Below are positions 31,667-43,164 of a DNA stretch of 64,000 nucleotides, piece after piece; positions within the stretch are counted from its first letter, which is position 1; each line of letters opens with the position of its first letter. Below the pieces are notes generated by a model that ran no database searches, had not been told where the DNA came from, and was given only the letters and a program-made list of their open reading frames with translations. The stretch covers positions 136,001 to 200,000 of the forward strand of contig JAPFBL010000542.1 in assembly GCA_026182355.1 (NCBI GenBank), given 5' to 3'. The position numbers and the translations under genes are program-made. This DNA comes from Hermatobates lingyangjiaoensis. Taxonomy: Eukaryota; Arthropoda; Insecta; Hemiptera; Hermatobatidae.

Positions 31667-31990
31667 TAATTTTTTTTTTATCATCTTTATTTACAAATAT
31701 ACAACTACGCATATTATGCGTAACAGGCATATGTAGTAATAGTTTACACAATGACATGGATGCACATGAGCAAAGAATGAAACCCACTGGTTCAACTTCT
31801 CGCTTTTTTTTTAAGTATATTATTGTAATAGTAGATCCCTGGGCCATTTTCTCTTGAGTCGTCTTGGTGGGTTCTGGGAAGGTGAGGATGAACAAGATTC
31901 GTACAAATGGATTTGGGTGAGAGAAAGGTTGTTGTGAAATGACTTATAACGATCAAGGTAAGGTTTTGGATGAATGGAATTTTTAAGTCT
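31667..31990 (-). mobile_element. jockey-like LINE 3' end with poly-A
   Basis: The minus strand codes L-D-R-Y-K-S-F-H-N-N, then a shifted middle, then R-R-L-K-R-K-W-P-R-D-L-L before a stop. The 3' UTR follows with TTACGCATAATATGCGTAG and an AATAAAG signal, then a poly-A run (poly-T on + at 31668-31680). It is the same family as 7842-8130. The poly-A tail marks the true 3' end of a reverse-transcribed insertion. Confidence 0.75.
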
Positions 31991-32199
31991 TTATGAAGAG
32001 TGTAGTTTTTGACGTAATACGGGGCATTTGTGATAGTGCAGAGGATAAATTTTAAATTTAAAAAATTTTTTTGTTCGATTAATCTCTATATATAAAGTTC
32101 GTGAGATTGTTTGTTTGTTCACCCATTTCCCGTGGAGATAGAGACCTGAAATTAAATATATATTATTATTACCTGAATAATGTTAAATAAAAGAAAATA
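31991..32199. other. unassigned stretch
   Basis: Nothing recognised. Confidence 0.3.
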
Positions 32200-32214
32200 T
32201 CATCAATTCCCAAT

Positions 32215-32560
32215 ATGAGCCAGGTAGCAAGTGTCTTGTGTGCTCGCCGATGACAGTAGTGCAAAGATATTATATATAAATGTAACAAAAACAATTTTTT
32301 TTTTTAATTTAATAAGAATTACCAGTAAACGCTGGTAATAAACTAATGGCATGGAGCCAGAGTAGCCCAGAGGCTTGTGTGCTCGCACATGACAGTAGTG
32401 AAAATGTATTATATATAAATGTAACAAAAAAAAATTTGCGAAATATAAACACTAGTAATAAAATAAAGGTATGGAGCCAGAGTGGCCAAGAGGCTTGCGT
32501 TCTCGCTGATGACAGTAGTGCAAATGCATTATAAATAAATGTAACAAATATATAATAAAC
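32215..32560 (+). repeat. three tandem SINE-head-like units
   Basis: Units start at about 32215, 32353 and 32473. Each begins GGAGCCAGAGTAGCCCAGAG-like, an A-box relative of the SINE head, then has ATGACAGTAGTGCAAATG and TATAAATAAATGTAACAAA. There is no B-box. Three related units in the opposite orientation are at 47440-47815. Confidence 0.7.
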
Positions 32561-32929
32561 TGTTACATTAGAGGTCAAAAATGAATAATTTAAGAAACAA
32601 ACTTGAACACAACTGTCCGATAAAATATGAATGTTCTAAGGTAATATTATAAAGATACATTCCTTTCATTAATATTATTTTATGTTAGGTAAATAAATTA
32701 AATATTTCAATTTACAAGTTTTGTTTCTTTTAAATATATTTCATTGTGTATATGACTTAAATTGATGTTTTATTTATTTATATGATAAAATAAATTATTT
32801 TTTTTATCATTTTTTACTCCACAAAACTGTGGGGTTTTTTTTTAGTCTTTTGTATTTTAGTTTTGTTCCAGATGCACTAAGTGTATCCTATTTATTATTT
32901 GGCACCCATATTCCTTTTTTATTATTTAA
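32561..32929. other. unassigned AT-rich stretch
   Basis: Nothing recognised. Confidence 0.3.
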
Positions 32930-33195
32930 ACCGATCCCCTAGCTGGTGATAACGTCAGCCGTTTGCCGCGGTTTTTTGTTGATCGGTGATTCTACAGATT
33001 CTACATTGGGAATCCTAAATTTTACACTAATTCAAGTGTGTATTTCGAGTAGGGGATCTTTAACGAATACCTGACCTCGTTCAGGCTCAGGACCTGACAA
33101 CTTAACATCCTCTCCGAGGGACGACGTACTCAGATTTATTCACCTCCTGCGTGAATAAATCGATGGCCAGGTGGGGATCGAACCCCGGACTGGCC
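32930..33195 (-). mobile_element. tRNA-derived SINE, 5' head truncated
   Basis: Body and 3' part match the other copies (GAGTAGGGGATCTTTAACG, GAGGGACGACGTACTCAG). The head stops after GGGGATCGAACCCCGGAC (B-box), where the tandem units begin. Confidence 0.8.
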
Positions 33196-33442
33196 CTTAC
33201 CCATTTTGCTTACAGGTAAGCCATATTATCGGGTTGATTCTCTAATAGGCTGTCCCAAATTATTCCTAATTGAAAAGCAGCCAGGGTAGCCCAGTGGTTT
33301 GTGTGCTCGTCGCAGGACTGGCCCTTACCCATGTTCCTTACAGGTAAGCCATATTATCGGGATTGATTCTTTAATAGGCTGTCCTAAATTATTCCTAATT
33401 CAAAAGGAGCCAGGGTAGCCCAGTGGTTTGTGTGCACGTGTC
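33196..33442 (+). repeat. 126-bp tandem duplication
   Basis: CTGGCCCTTACCCAT, TAGGCTGTCC and AGCCAGGGTAGCCCAGTGG recur at a spacing of about 126 bp. Each unit ends in a SINE-head-like GCCAGGGTAGCCCAGTGGTT. It adjoins the SINE directly. Confidence 0.75.
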
Positions 33443-33825
33443 AGCACTGGCACATTCGCAGTTTCGTACTCATTCTGCCCCCCTCTTTGTACATAAAAAA
33501 AACCCTATATATACGACCTTACGTCAGAAATGTTCCTCTTCACCAAAGCACTTCCGTAACAACTCCGTTTTCACACCATGACGACTAGCTGTTTATTATG
33601 ACTGATCTTATTCTTTAGGATATCAGTCAATCGATATTTTATATTGTTACTTATACGATGATGATTATTATTATTATTATTATTATTGGCCATTAAATAT
33701 TTAATATATTTGTTTACACCAATATTTTGTATTTTATAATAAAGTTGAAGTAAAAAACATAAAAAACAATTGTTCTTAAATAAAGAAACCTAATATTTAA
33801 TCTTCAATAATAATAATAAAATATT
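33443..33825. other. unassigned AT-rich stretch
   Basis: Contains an (ATT)n run near 33663-33690. Nothing else recognised. Confidence 0.3.
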
Positions 33826-34545
33826 TTTTTAAACTTTATTTTATATAGTTACAACAACGTAAATGTAACATTACCAGTGACAATGATGAAAGAAATATAT
33901 ACACTTGCACATGGAGGCAGGAGGGAAGAAATAATCCAGCAATTATACATCCAGGCACTTCATAAATAAGTTATAAAAATTAGATTAGATTTACAAGCCT
34001 CTAGAATAATTTAGAACAATAAATCTCTTGGCCATTTTCTTTTCACGCGCCTTTGGGGATTTCCTGAGATATTTGTTGAAGAGATGTTTAGGACTAAGGG
34101 ATTATTATTGCTAAAAAGATTTTTGTGGAAGGCTTTGTAGCGAGATATTGCCACTTGATGAACTGTTGAAATCCTAAGGTCTGAATAGATTGTTTGATTT
34201 GGTATGTAAAAGGGACAATGAAGAATTTTTCTAAGAATATTTGATTGTAGTGCTTTTATCCTCTGGGCATTGCTAGATTTTGTTGCTTCCTATAACTCAA
34301 AACCATAAGTCCAAATAGGCATAATTATAGATTTGTACAGTAATAGTTTATTGATAGTTGTTAATTTTGAAGGATTATCAAGTAAGTGAATTAAAAGTCT
34401 ATTGCGTCTGTTTAGTTCTGTTCTTTTCATTTTAGTATGGGGAGCCCAAGTAAGACGTCTGTCAAGGTGCAATCGGAAGTATTTGGTGGTAAATACATGC
34501 ATATTGTTAAAACAACTGAGGTTAGTAAGATTTATATTATAAATA
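33826..34545 (-). mobile_element. jockey-like LINE, 3' part of reverse transcriptase ORF
   Basis: On the minus strand from about 34545 the frame reads through Y-F-R-L-H-L-D-R-R-L-T-W (the Y-L-G-x-x-L-D block of non-LTR reverse transcriptases), L-L-I-H-L-L, L-L-Y-K-S-I-I and P-I-W-T-Y-G. Then come an in-frame TAG where Trp is usual, S-N-A-Q-R-I-K-A-L-Q and the C-terminal K-R-K-W-P-R-D-L-L, ending with TAA at 34011-34013. About 180 bp of 3' UTR follows. The stop and the 5' truncation make it a dead copy. Confidence 0.85.
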
Positions 34546-34600
34546 GGTGGACAACGTCCGAAAGCGCTCCAACTCCAGGATCATCTTACTAGGTATGACG
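34546..34600 (+). repeat. possible 3' half of a hammerhead-like unit
   Basis: GTCCGAAAGCGCTCCAACTC has GAA, the palindrome AGCGCT, C and a possible stem I strand, but no CTGANGA segment upstream, where the LINE is joined. Confidence 0.3.
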
Positions 34601-35324
34601 GTTTTACCTATTTCTAATATTTGGTAGTAGTAGCTTGAGGGATAGGAATTTCGTTAAGAAATACAGGAGAGAAATAAAACAAATTGAAAAATAAAATATG
34701 CATAGACTAATAACTCAAATAGAAAAAACAATCAGTCAACACCTAGTTGTCAATCTGTAAATACGAATTTATTCCAAAAGCCCTGGAGTTAAGTTTAAAA
34801 TATACGAAGTAAATTGTTTATAATTATTTAAATTATAATTAGGCATAAATAATTACATTTAATTGCAATACGTAATTATTCTGAATTAATTGACAGTTTA
34901 AAGTCAGGGCATATTTATTTAAAATCAATTCGTCATTATAACAGCATGCAAAATCGCATGATTACTTAATCATTTAATTGGTTAGCCTTCCAGTGAAGTG
35001 AAAATTTATGAGAAAGGACAGTTTCAAATCATGTAAATTCTATTATTATTATAAATTTTGAATGATTTATTTTTACGTAAATTAGGGTTTCACATAAATT
35101 TGAATACATTATACATTACGATAACATAGTTTTCAGGGAATATCATTTTAAATTTTTTGAATTATCTGGGAACACTTTATTGGTGCATTGTTAACAGAAT
35201 AATGTTTTAAGTTTTTATTCCTTGTCTGAGGTTTTTTTTTTTTGTTAAATAATGATGTTGTTTCTTTTATCCATTCTTCAACATTGTAATAAAAATACTA
35301 TAATCTCTTTTCTAGTGTAATCAC
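34601..35324. other. unassigned AT-rich stretch
   Basis: Nothing recognised. Confidence 0.3.
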
Positions 35325-35465
35325 GAACCAAACCACAATATGAAAATGGGAAAACAAGACTAAGATCTTTCAACCGTATCGATGAACACGAAGTGTTCAA
35401 AACGAGTAGATTAAAAAAAAACTTCTTTTTTTTTAAGTGTGTAGACTTTGATTTGTCTATTTACT
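35325..35465. repeat. chimeric unit: F1 left half joined to F6 right half
   Basis: F1 on the minus strand (GACTAAGATCTTTCAACCGT from 35358) switches at about 35378 to F6 on the plus strand (GATGAACACGAAGTGTTC, then AAAACGAGTAG and the F6 tail). The join lies between stem II sequences of two families. Confidence 0.7.
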
Positions 35466-35531
35466 CAAGTGTTATGAATATGTATCAGAAATCAATTCAT
35501 TAGAAGTAATTCAATATTTACTTGTGTAAAC

Positions 35532-36656
35532 ATGTGGGATCCACCATAATTAATATTCCTCCAACGTTTGGATGAAGAAAAGAAGAAATTATTTCGAAAC
35601 ATTGAAAAACTAGTCGAAACATGTCGAATCCACCATAATTAATATTCTCCAAAGGTTCGATGAAGAAAAGAAAAAATTATTTCGAAACATTGAAAAACTA
35701 GTCGAAACATGTCGGATCCACCATAATTAATATTCTCCAATGATTCGATGAAGAAAAGAAGAAATTATTTCGAAACATTGAAAAACTAGTCGAAACATGT
35801 CGAATCCACCATAATTAATATTCTCCAACGTTTCGATGAAGAAAAGAAGAAATTATTTCCAAACATTGAAAAACTAGTCGAAACATGTCGGATCCACCCT
35901 AATTAATACTCTCCAACGTTTCGATGAAGAAAAGAAGAAATTATTTCGAAACATTGAAAAACTAGTCGAAACATGTCGGATCCACCATAATTAATATTCT
36001 CCAACGTTTCGATGAAGAAAAGAAGAAATTATTTCGAAACATTGAAAAACTAGTCGAAACATATCGAATCCACCCTACTTAATATTCTCCAATGTTCGAT
36101 GAAGAAAAGAAGAAATTATTTCGAAACATTGAAAAACTAGTCGTAACATGTCGAATCCACCATAATTAATATTCTCCAATGTTTCGATGAAGAAAAGAAG
36201 AAATTATTTCGAAACATTGAAAAACTAGTCGAAACATATCGAATCCACCCTACTTAATATTCTCCAATGTTTCGATGAAGAAAAGAAGAAATTATTTCGA
36301 AACATTGAAAAACTAGTCGTAACATGTCGAATCCATCATAATTAATATTCTCCAACGTTTCGATGAAGAAAAAAAGAAATTATTTCGAAACATTGAAAAA
36401 CTAGTCGAAACATGTCGGATCCACCCTAATTAATATTTTCCAACGTTTCAATGAAGAAAAGAAGAAATTATTTCGAAACATTGGAAAACTAGTCGAAACA
36501 TATCAGATCCACCATAATTAATATTCTCCAAGATTTCGATGAAGAAAAGAAGAAATTATTTCGAAACATTGAAAAACTAGTCGAAACATGTCGAATCCAC
36601 CCTAATTAATATCCTCCAACGTTTCAATGAAGAAAAGAAGAAATTATTTTGAAACA
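35532..36656. repeat. 88-bp minisatellite, about 12.8 copies
   Basis: Each unit contains CATGTCGAATCCACC, CATAATTAATATTCTCC, CGATGAAGAAAAGAAGAAAT and CATTGAAAAACTAGTCG. Copies differ by a few substitutions. One frame of the unit reads K-K-K-L-F-R-N-I-E-K-L-V-E-T-C between stops, reminiscent of the LEK segment of the PLE N-terminal fragments. The array could have been seeded by such a fragment. Confidence 0.9.
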
Positions 36657-37059
36657 CATACTTCCAGAGAAGTGTAATTATGTAATTTAGTGCATGGATG
36701 GTATAATATAATGGATGCATCTATATTATTCGTAAAATATAGGTTGTAATATTTCTTACTATTGGTGCAAAAATGAAGGAACTTTATGTATTAAATCTGT
36801 TCAGATTAATTTACAAAAAGGAATATGTTTCACTTTCTAAGCAACCCCCTTAAGCCATCGAGTCCAGAAGAAGGGAATAAATATTAATGGGGTTAAATCT
36901 TGGCGTGACACTCACCCTCTTGACGGAGGGTGTGGTGGCAGTAAGTCACAACCCTTATGTCTCCTGCAGGCGTATGGCAACACTGACCTTGAGTTTGTTT
37001 TGGAATTTCACTTCAGCCTAGTGTGATGTGATAGGCGGTTGTTATGTTTACGTGGAAAG
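36657..37059. other. unassigned stretch
   Basis: Nothing recognised. Confidence 0.3.
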
Positions 37060-37240
37060 GTTATTGACTAGTAACACAGGTCACCAACAACACAGTTTTC
37101 TGCTAGGATTACGATTCTACAGTATTTCGAGAGCTTTTCGATACTTTACCTGCCTTAGTTAAAAAAAAATGTTGATTATTTCACAAACAACACACAAAAC
37201 ATGAGCCAAAAAACACGTACAAAATAGCTAGACGTGTACC
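37060..37240. repeat. dispersed repeat H, copy 1
   Basis: About 180 bp with GGTCACCAACAACACA, TACAGTATTTCGAGAGC and AAAATAGCTAGACGTGTAC. Copy 2 is at 38606-38795 in the same orientation, on the other side of the 155-bp array. Confidence 0.8.
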
Positions 37241-37355
37241 ATGGTAATAGACACAGCTGTAAACAAAAGGTCATCTGGTAATCAACTGTGTGAAAACATC
37301 GGACCACGATGAATCACAAGTGTGAATCTACTTTGCTTGTATCATTTAGGAAAGT

Positions 37356-37980
37356 GGTAAGTGGTAGCCCAATGGTGGGTAGGGTAGGCTAAGTGGTTGA
37401 CAGCATGCCAAGACGTACTATATACATAACCTCACCAAAACTTCGAATTTCTGTACTAATAGAGACCTAGACAGGTCCGGAAACAGAAAAGTCCTGATAT
37501 TGGTAACACTGGTATGTGGTAGCCCAATGGTGGGTAGGGTAGGCTACGTGGTTGACAGCATGCCAAGACGTACTATATACATAACCTCACCAAAACTTCG
37601 AATTTCCGTACTAATAGAGACCTAGACAGGTCCAGAAACAGAAAAGTCCTGATATTGGTAACACTGGTAAGTGGTAGCCAAATTGTGGGTAGGGTAGGCT
37701 AAGTGGTTGACAGCATGCCAAGACGTACTATATACATAACCTCACTAAAACTTCGAATTTCCGTACTAATAGAGACCTAGACAAGTCTAGAAACAGAAAA
37801 GTCCTGAAAGTGGTAACACTGGTAAGTGGTAGCCCAATGGTGGGTAGGGTAGGCTAAGTGGTTGACAGCATGCCAAGACGTACTATATACATAACCTCAC
37901 TAAAACTTCGAATTTCCGTACTAATAGAGACCTAGACAGGTCCAGAAACAGAAAATTCCTGATATTGGTAACACTGGTAA
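37356..37980. repeat. 155-bp tandem repeat, 4 copies
   Basis: Units start at 37356, 37511, 37666 and 37821. Each holds GTGGTAGCCCAATGGTGG, CAGCATGCCAAGACGTAC and AGAGACCTAGACAGGTC. Identity between units is very high, so the duplication is recent. Confidence 0.95.
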
Positions 37981-38605
37981 AACTTTCTAGAAGGGTTAGG
38001 CTATCTCATTTCATTTTCTTTAGTACACTACACGTTTAATTTAAATAAACACTATTGTAATATATAAAAAACATTATAGTGAACAAAAAGAGTTATAATT
38101 CTTTAATACAACAAAAGTGGAGTTTCTCTCTCTCACTCTAGCAATACCCGGATGATAATTGATGCTATTCCGAAGAAAAGAAAAAAAGTAAGAAAACTTC
38201 AGACGTCGAGTATGAAGCTTCAGAATTTTACGTAAAATCGTAAAATTAAGGTATGAGTATATAATGAAATGGAAAATCACTGAAGAAGAAGCGTGAAGAA
38301 AAGAATTCCTGAGGCCTGGAAAGTGTGGAATTGCGGTCAAAAAGGGATCTGGTTGGTGGGGGGGGGGGGGTTTGGTGGGACAGAGAGAACAAAAAATTCA
38401 CAGCCCTGCAGGTAAAGCCACATGTGTCTAAAACCGCGGGGAAATTTGTAGTACCCACGATCTCTCATAGATATTCTTCTACAACAAGATTTCACATAAA
38501 CACGCGATATAAAAATCAATGACATTTGACAAAAAAAAAAAAACTAAGATCTTCATAAATTGTAAATATACAATTTAGAAAAGATAAGTAAATATAAAAC
38601 TGATT
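37981..38605. other. unassigned, with decayed F1 half
   Basis: 38483-38560 holds AAGATTTCACATAAACACG and ACTAAGATCTTC, a decayed F1 arm. A G10 run is at about 38358-38370. No gene recognised. Confidence 0.35.
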
Positions 38606-38795
38606 GTAGTAACATAGGTCAGTCACCAACAACACATTTTTCTGCTAGTATTTAAGATTGTACAGTATTTCGAGAGCTTTTCGATACTTTAGCTGCCATT
38701 GTAAAAAAAAAAAAATGTTGAATATTTCACAAAACAAGAGCCAAAAAATGATCGAAAAACACGTACAAAATAGCTAGACGTGTACGTGTTTATGA
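38606..38795. repeat. dispersed repeat H, copy 2
   Basis: Matches 37060-37240 with an inserted TGATCGAAAA and shorter AC-rich part. Confidence 0.8.
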
Positions 38796-38969
38796 AATAA
38801 GTTTACTTTAGACTTAAAAAACTTAATGAAATAGTCTTAATATTTATAAATTTAATAATATAAACAACCAGTTTTGAACACATAGAGTTATTGTTTAGGT
38901 ATTGACAAAAAAAAAAATACAAAGACATCAGAGAGTTAAATATAGTATAGAGTATAAAACTGTCTTATG

Positions 38970-39065
38970 GTATTGTATTTTTTTGGTTAATGACTGAAAA
39001 AGAATACTACGTGTTCGAAACACGTTTATATTAATTATAACTTCTATATGTGGAGACAATTTCAT
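38970..39065 (+). repeat. F6 half element, decayed
   Basis: ACGTGTTCGAAACACGTTTA keeps GAA and the palindrome-like ACACGT, but CTGATGA is changed to CTGAAAA. The F6 tail ends ATATGTGGAGAC. Confidence 0.5.
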
Positions 39066-39340
39066 TAACAATGAATAAATACGACATAATATCTGATTGT
39101 TCTACTTTAGAAATATAAAACTATAAAAGTATTTTTGAAAAGAATATTTAAATTCTACATTATTTAACATTATTATTCAAATTAGGAAAGATAAGTAAAT
39201 ATAGCATTAGAAACTATAATGGAAAAGAATAATTCCGCATTATCTGCTTGAAGTAATAATATTATTATTAAATAATAATTGTGGAAAATAAACTAGTAAA
39301 CTTACTGTGTAGTGACTGGACGTCATGTGTCTGCACCTGC
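39066..39340. other. unassigned stretch
   Basis: AT-rich. Nothing recognised. Confidence 0.3.
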
Positions 39341-39533
39341 AACTGTTTTCCCATTTCTTATTGTGGTTTGATCATACATATATATATATATATATATATA
39401 ATATATAAAAAGATTTCACATAAACACGTGAAACAACAATCAATGACCAAACCACAATAAGAATGGGGAAAACAAGACTAAGATCTTTCAACCGTAACAA
39501 ACGGTCATTGTGGTTTGGTCATTGATATATATA

Positions 39534-39585
<52 letters not shown>
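39341..39585. repeat. F1 tail, (TA)n, collapsed F1 pair, (TA)n
   Basis: A lone F1 tail at 39345-39375, (TA)n, then an F1 left arm with partial minus core from 39476 (stops in stem II) joined to a right tail (CATTGTGGTTTGGTCATTG), then (TA)n 39524-39583. Confidence 0.7.
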
Positions 39586-39590
<5 letters not shown>

Positions 39591-39705
39591 ATTATAAATA
39601 TACCCATATTTACAGCAACTTGCTTCTTGATAAGTTTCTCTATCTTTTTCAATAAAGATTTTGTTGTTGCATCTAAACTATATAACATACTTCTTACTGT
39701 AAACA
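39586..39705 (-). pseudogene. possible PLE N-terminal fragment
   Basis: The minus strand reads D-A-T-T-K-S-L-L-K-K-I-E-K-L-I-K-K and runs into (TA)n as Ile-Tyr. The LEK-like block and the (TA) edge fit the other fragments, but the E-G-L-L-P motif is missing. Confidence 0.4.
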
Positions 39706-40199
39706 CGTTCCAACTCTTTCCTAGAGCCATCATCGGGATGAGAATGACTATAAAATGTTTTTCCTTTGATATAGACAAAGCGAACTCAACTTTACTTCCG
39801 TACTTTTTACTTTACTATAAGTAAAGTATAGTGATCGTGAAAAAATTCGATCTCCAGATTTTGACGGAATTACATGTTTTGAGGTCCCAGAAGTCGTTTT
39901 ATGAGGTTTTTACGATGATGTCTGTGTGTGTGTGTGGGTGGGTGGGTGGGTGAGAGTGTTAGCATTCCTTGTTACCACGCTACGGTCCAGAATCTTTGAT
40001 GGATCAAGTTGATATTTTACACAAAAATGGGCCTAATAGGGAAGAAGATCCCTATTGTTTGGGAAGAATTATGCATGATGGGAAAGTCACTTTTTTGGCC
40101 AAAAACCGTTTTTTTTTAAACATTTATTTCTCCTAAACTGATAACCCTAGAGTTTTGAAATTTTGACATTATCTTTTTATAATAATTTACGAGGTGTGT

Positions 40200-41103
40200 A
40201 AATAAAGTAGTGAGACTGATTTTTTTTAAAATTTTCTATTCAAATATAATTACAATGTGATATTGTCACCTTCAAAATAGTTCCCTTCGGAAGCCACACA
40301 GCGCTGGAGACGGTCCTTCCAATCATTGTAGCATTGCTGGAACTCGGATTCTGGAATGGCCTTCAGCTGGTCGGTTACAGCAGTTTGTATGTTTTGTAGT
40401 GTCCCGAAATGAGTTCCCTTGAGGTGATTTTCCAATCTCGGGAAGAGGAAAAAGTCACAAGGAATCAAGTCTGGTGAATAAGGAGGCTGAGGAGCAACAG
40501 GAATGTTTTTACTGGCCAAAAACTCGTTTATTGAGATGGCAGTGTGACAGGGCGCGTTGTCGTGATGCAACACCCACTTGTCTTTGATGTTTGGCCGCAC
40601 GGATGGAGGTGTGATTCAAATTCAACTGTTCCCCGATCATTCTGACTGTCAAGCGTCGATCTGAACGCACAAGGTTCCGTACTCTGTTGACATTTTCATC
40701 GGTGTTTGCACTTGAAGGCCTTCCGCTTCGTGGTTCATCTTCAATCGACTCTCTTCCTTCTGAAAATTCCTTAAACCACCGAAAAACCTGTGCCCTTGAT
40801 AAAACACGTTCTCCATAGGCCTCCTGAAGTTTTTCAAAAGTTTCGGTTGCATTATGTCCAAGTCTGAAGCAAAATTTGATTGCACACCGCTGCTCAACTT
40901 TGAGGTCACTCATTTTTAAAACGCTCAAGAAAAAACCATTTCACGAAAACCAACGCTACGGACAAACAAATGACTGTGGCGAGTTCAGATTCATACTGGA
41001 GGCGCATCACACGTGCACCTGACGCTACTCAAGGCCACGCGTCTCCAGCGTTGCCAGATCGAAAGCGACGTTGCCAGTCTCACTACTTTATTTACTTACC
41101 TCG
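40200..41103 (-). mobile_element. mariner element 1, internally deleted
   Basis: About 904 bp with terminal inverted repeats of roughly 30 bp (CGAGGTGTGTAAATAAAG at 40200 and its partner at 41075-41103, two mismatches) and TA target duplications at 40198-40199 and 41104-41105. Full-length mariners are about 1.3 kb, so some 0.4 kb of coding sequence is missing. Confidence 0.92.
40250..40913 (-). pseudogene. mariner transposase with internal out-of-frame deletion
   Basis: The N-terminal part from ATG at 40913 is the HTH region, about 105 residues, with E-G-R-E-S-I-E-D-E-P-R-S-G-R-P and R-L-T-V-R-M-I. The sequence then jumps at about 40600 to the C-terminal part, which has W-V-L-H-H-D-N-A-P-C-H-T (second catalytic Asp) and Y-S-P-D-L-I-P-C-D-F-F-L (third Asp, 34 residues later: the D34D spacing of mariner). 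The first catalytic Asp region is gone. The two parts are in different frames, so no active enzyme is made. Confidence 0.9.
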
Positions 41104-41836
41104 TATATTATAATTTGAATAGTGTATTGACTTATATGAGATGTAAGAGGAATAATATTGTGCAGGAAAATGATAACACTCAATCAGAAAAAAATTGTAT
41201 ATATGTTATTTGACAAAGGGGAAGGAAAATGATCTTATTAAATACTAAGAAGCCATAAAATTTCCAGTATAATAATTCTATAAAAAACCAAAAATGTAAA
41301 AGATAATTCAAAATTGAAATCTTTCGTTTAGAGATTAATAAATGTAATTATCGTACATCTTGAATTATAAATCACCTTAAAAAACATTTTCTTCGCTGTT
41401 TATGATGTTTTTCAGAGGAAGTAAGGGTATTTTCCTGTTTTAAATTTGAAAATTTTACTTTAATATTCAATGTAGAAGGATGTCAAGTAAAAGATGTAAG
41501 AAATCCACTGGCTATTTGAACAAAAGCCATGTTCTCTTGTAGGAGAATATTTCGAATCAGGAAATGTTCACTTTGGTTTTTCAAAAATGTTATTTCTGCT
41601 GTAGTTATACTAATGAAATTATTTGCATCAGCTGTGTGATGTACCAAAATAAGCTTATATATTGATATGTCCTTCAATCACTATCTGTACTCTTTCAGGA
41701 ATAAAAGACTAATAATCATATCCCATTTAGATGTTTACATTATTCTTAAATGAGACGTTATGTGTTATATACTCAAGAAATTTGATATGAAGTTACTTAT
41801 AGTAAAGTTGAGTGTAGGCCACTCCAGATTTTTTTT

Positions 41837-43010
41837 AGCACTAACCAAAAAGCCGTTTTTTTTTACCAAACAAAATAAAAACAGTAAAAGGAAAACTCTC
41901 CTAGGAAAGTTAATAGAGTTGTTATTTTTAACATAAAGCTTTTTTGTTTGAAAACATCATTTTTTTGAAATTCCCCATCATTGCAATAAAATTTATTTCA
42001 ATTTTCTTTTCTGGTCAAAAAGTCTATTCTTTATTTATATTGTTTAGTAAAAATTTTGTTGTAAGTTATATTCTATCTAGTAGCAGTATTCTTTACTTAC
42101 GAGTATAAAAAAATATGTCGTAATGAAATAACAGCTTGAGTTTTTTTAACTGTCTATAAAATTTTCAAGATAGTTATTCACCTTTACTTGATTACATTAT
42201 TATTCATATTCCTAAATTCCTTTAATTTCAATATTAAATTCCTTAGATTGACCCCCCTCCCCCCTCCCCCCACCACCACAACATTCTTTTGTATTGTAAC
42301 CTGTTCACAACCCAGTCTCTTAATGATACCATTCCTCTTCTTATCTTGATTTATTTCAGTTCTGGCTGGCTTACAAGAGCTCTGTAAGTTTGTGGCCTAG
42401 AAAACATTCTTTGATAATATTCCCCCCCCCCCCCCCCCCCCCAAAACTTAAAACATAACATTCATTCAAAACATTAACAACTAATAAATTATTACATTAA
42501 GGTCAAATATGAGTTCTTCTTCTGAATTTTCAATAAAATATAATATTACTACTCCGTTTGCTACTGCATACATATTATGACTAAAAGAAACTTGAAAATA
42601 ATGCATTATTCTCCACGAGTTTTGATTAACTGTGACCAATTCGTAATTATTAATAATTAATTATAACTAATTACTAAGAATTTATTAACAGGGACTAATT
42701 TATAGTAATTAATTATTAACTATTAATTAGTACTTTTATGCTTGTAATAGTTAACAATACGATACAACTAACTTGTTGTAGCTTATAATTTGTTAACTGT
42801 GGTTAATCTGTAATTTATGGTAATTAAGAATAACTAATTCCTAATTACTTGGTACTCAATAGCTATTAATTAATTATTAACTATGACTAATCTGTAATGG
42901 GTAATTTTTGGCCTTAACTAATGTCATGGCCTTAGACTGTTGCTAAGTAAAGTCGATGCTGTTGCCCTGTTAAGAGTGTTTGTTCCTTTAAATGATGTAA
43001 ATTTATTTTT
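41837..43010. other. unassigned AT-rich stretch with poly-C runs
   Basis: CCCCTCCC-type runs at 42250-42272 and a C21 run at 42422-42442. 42640-42900 is a degenerate AATTAATTA-rich block. No gene recognised. Confidence 0.35.
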
Positions 43011-43029
43011 CTTATTCAAAAAATTCTTA

Positions 43030-43164
43030 CTTTTGCCTATGAAAAAGGTTTTAAAATAAAACTGAATGTCAGCAACGAGAGTTTCATTTTCAACTTAGAT
43101 AATTGACCTCATCCCGATTACATAATACACCTAGTTTGTAATATATATATATATATATATATAT
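43030..43164 (+). repeat. F7 half element, (TA)n edge
   Basis: GCCTATGAAAAAGG, GGTTTTA/AAAACT stem, then GAATGTCAGCAACGAG in place of GAAACGTCGGCAATGAG. The F7 tail ends in (TA)n 43141-43164. Decayed. Confidence 0.5.

Larger units (their letters stand above)
39804..41836 (+). mobile_element. element E, copy B, interrupted by mariner 1
   Basis: The left end matches copy A (TTTACTTTACTATAAGTAAAG at 39806). The right end has TTACTTATAGTAAAGT and GAGTGTAGGCCACTCCAG. The mariner inserted at TA 40198. The E segment corresponding to 26835-27370 of copy A is not found beside it, so part of E was lost around the insertion. Confidence 0.75.

Noticed and set aside
35532..36656. CRISPR-like array
   Set aside because: The 88-bp units are contiguous and similar throughout. 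There are no unique spacers and no cas genes, and the sequence is eukaryotic.
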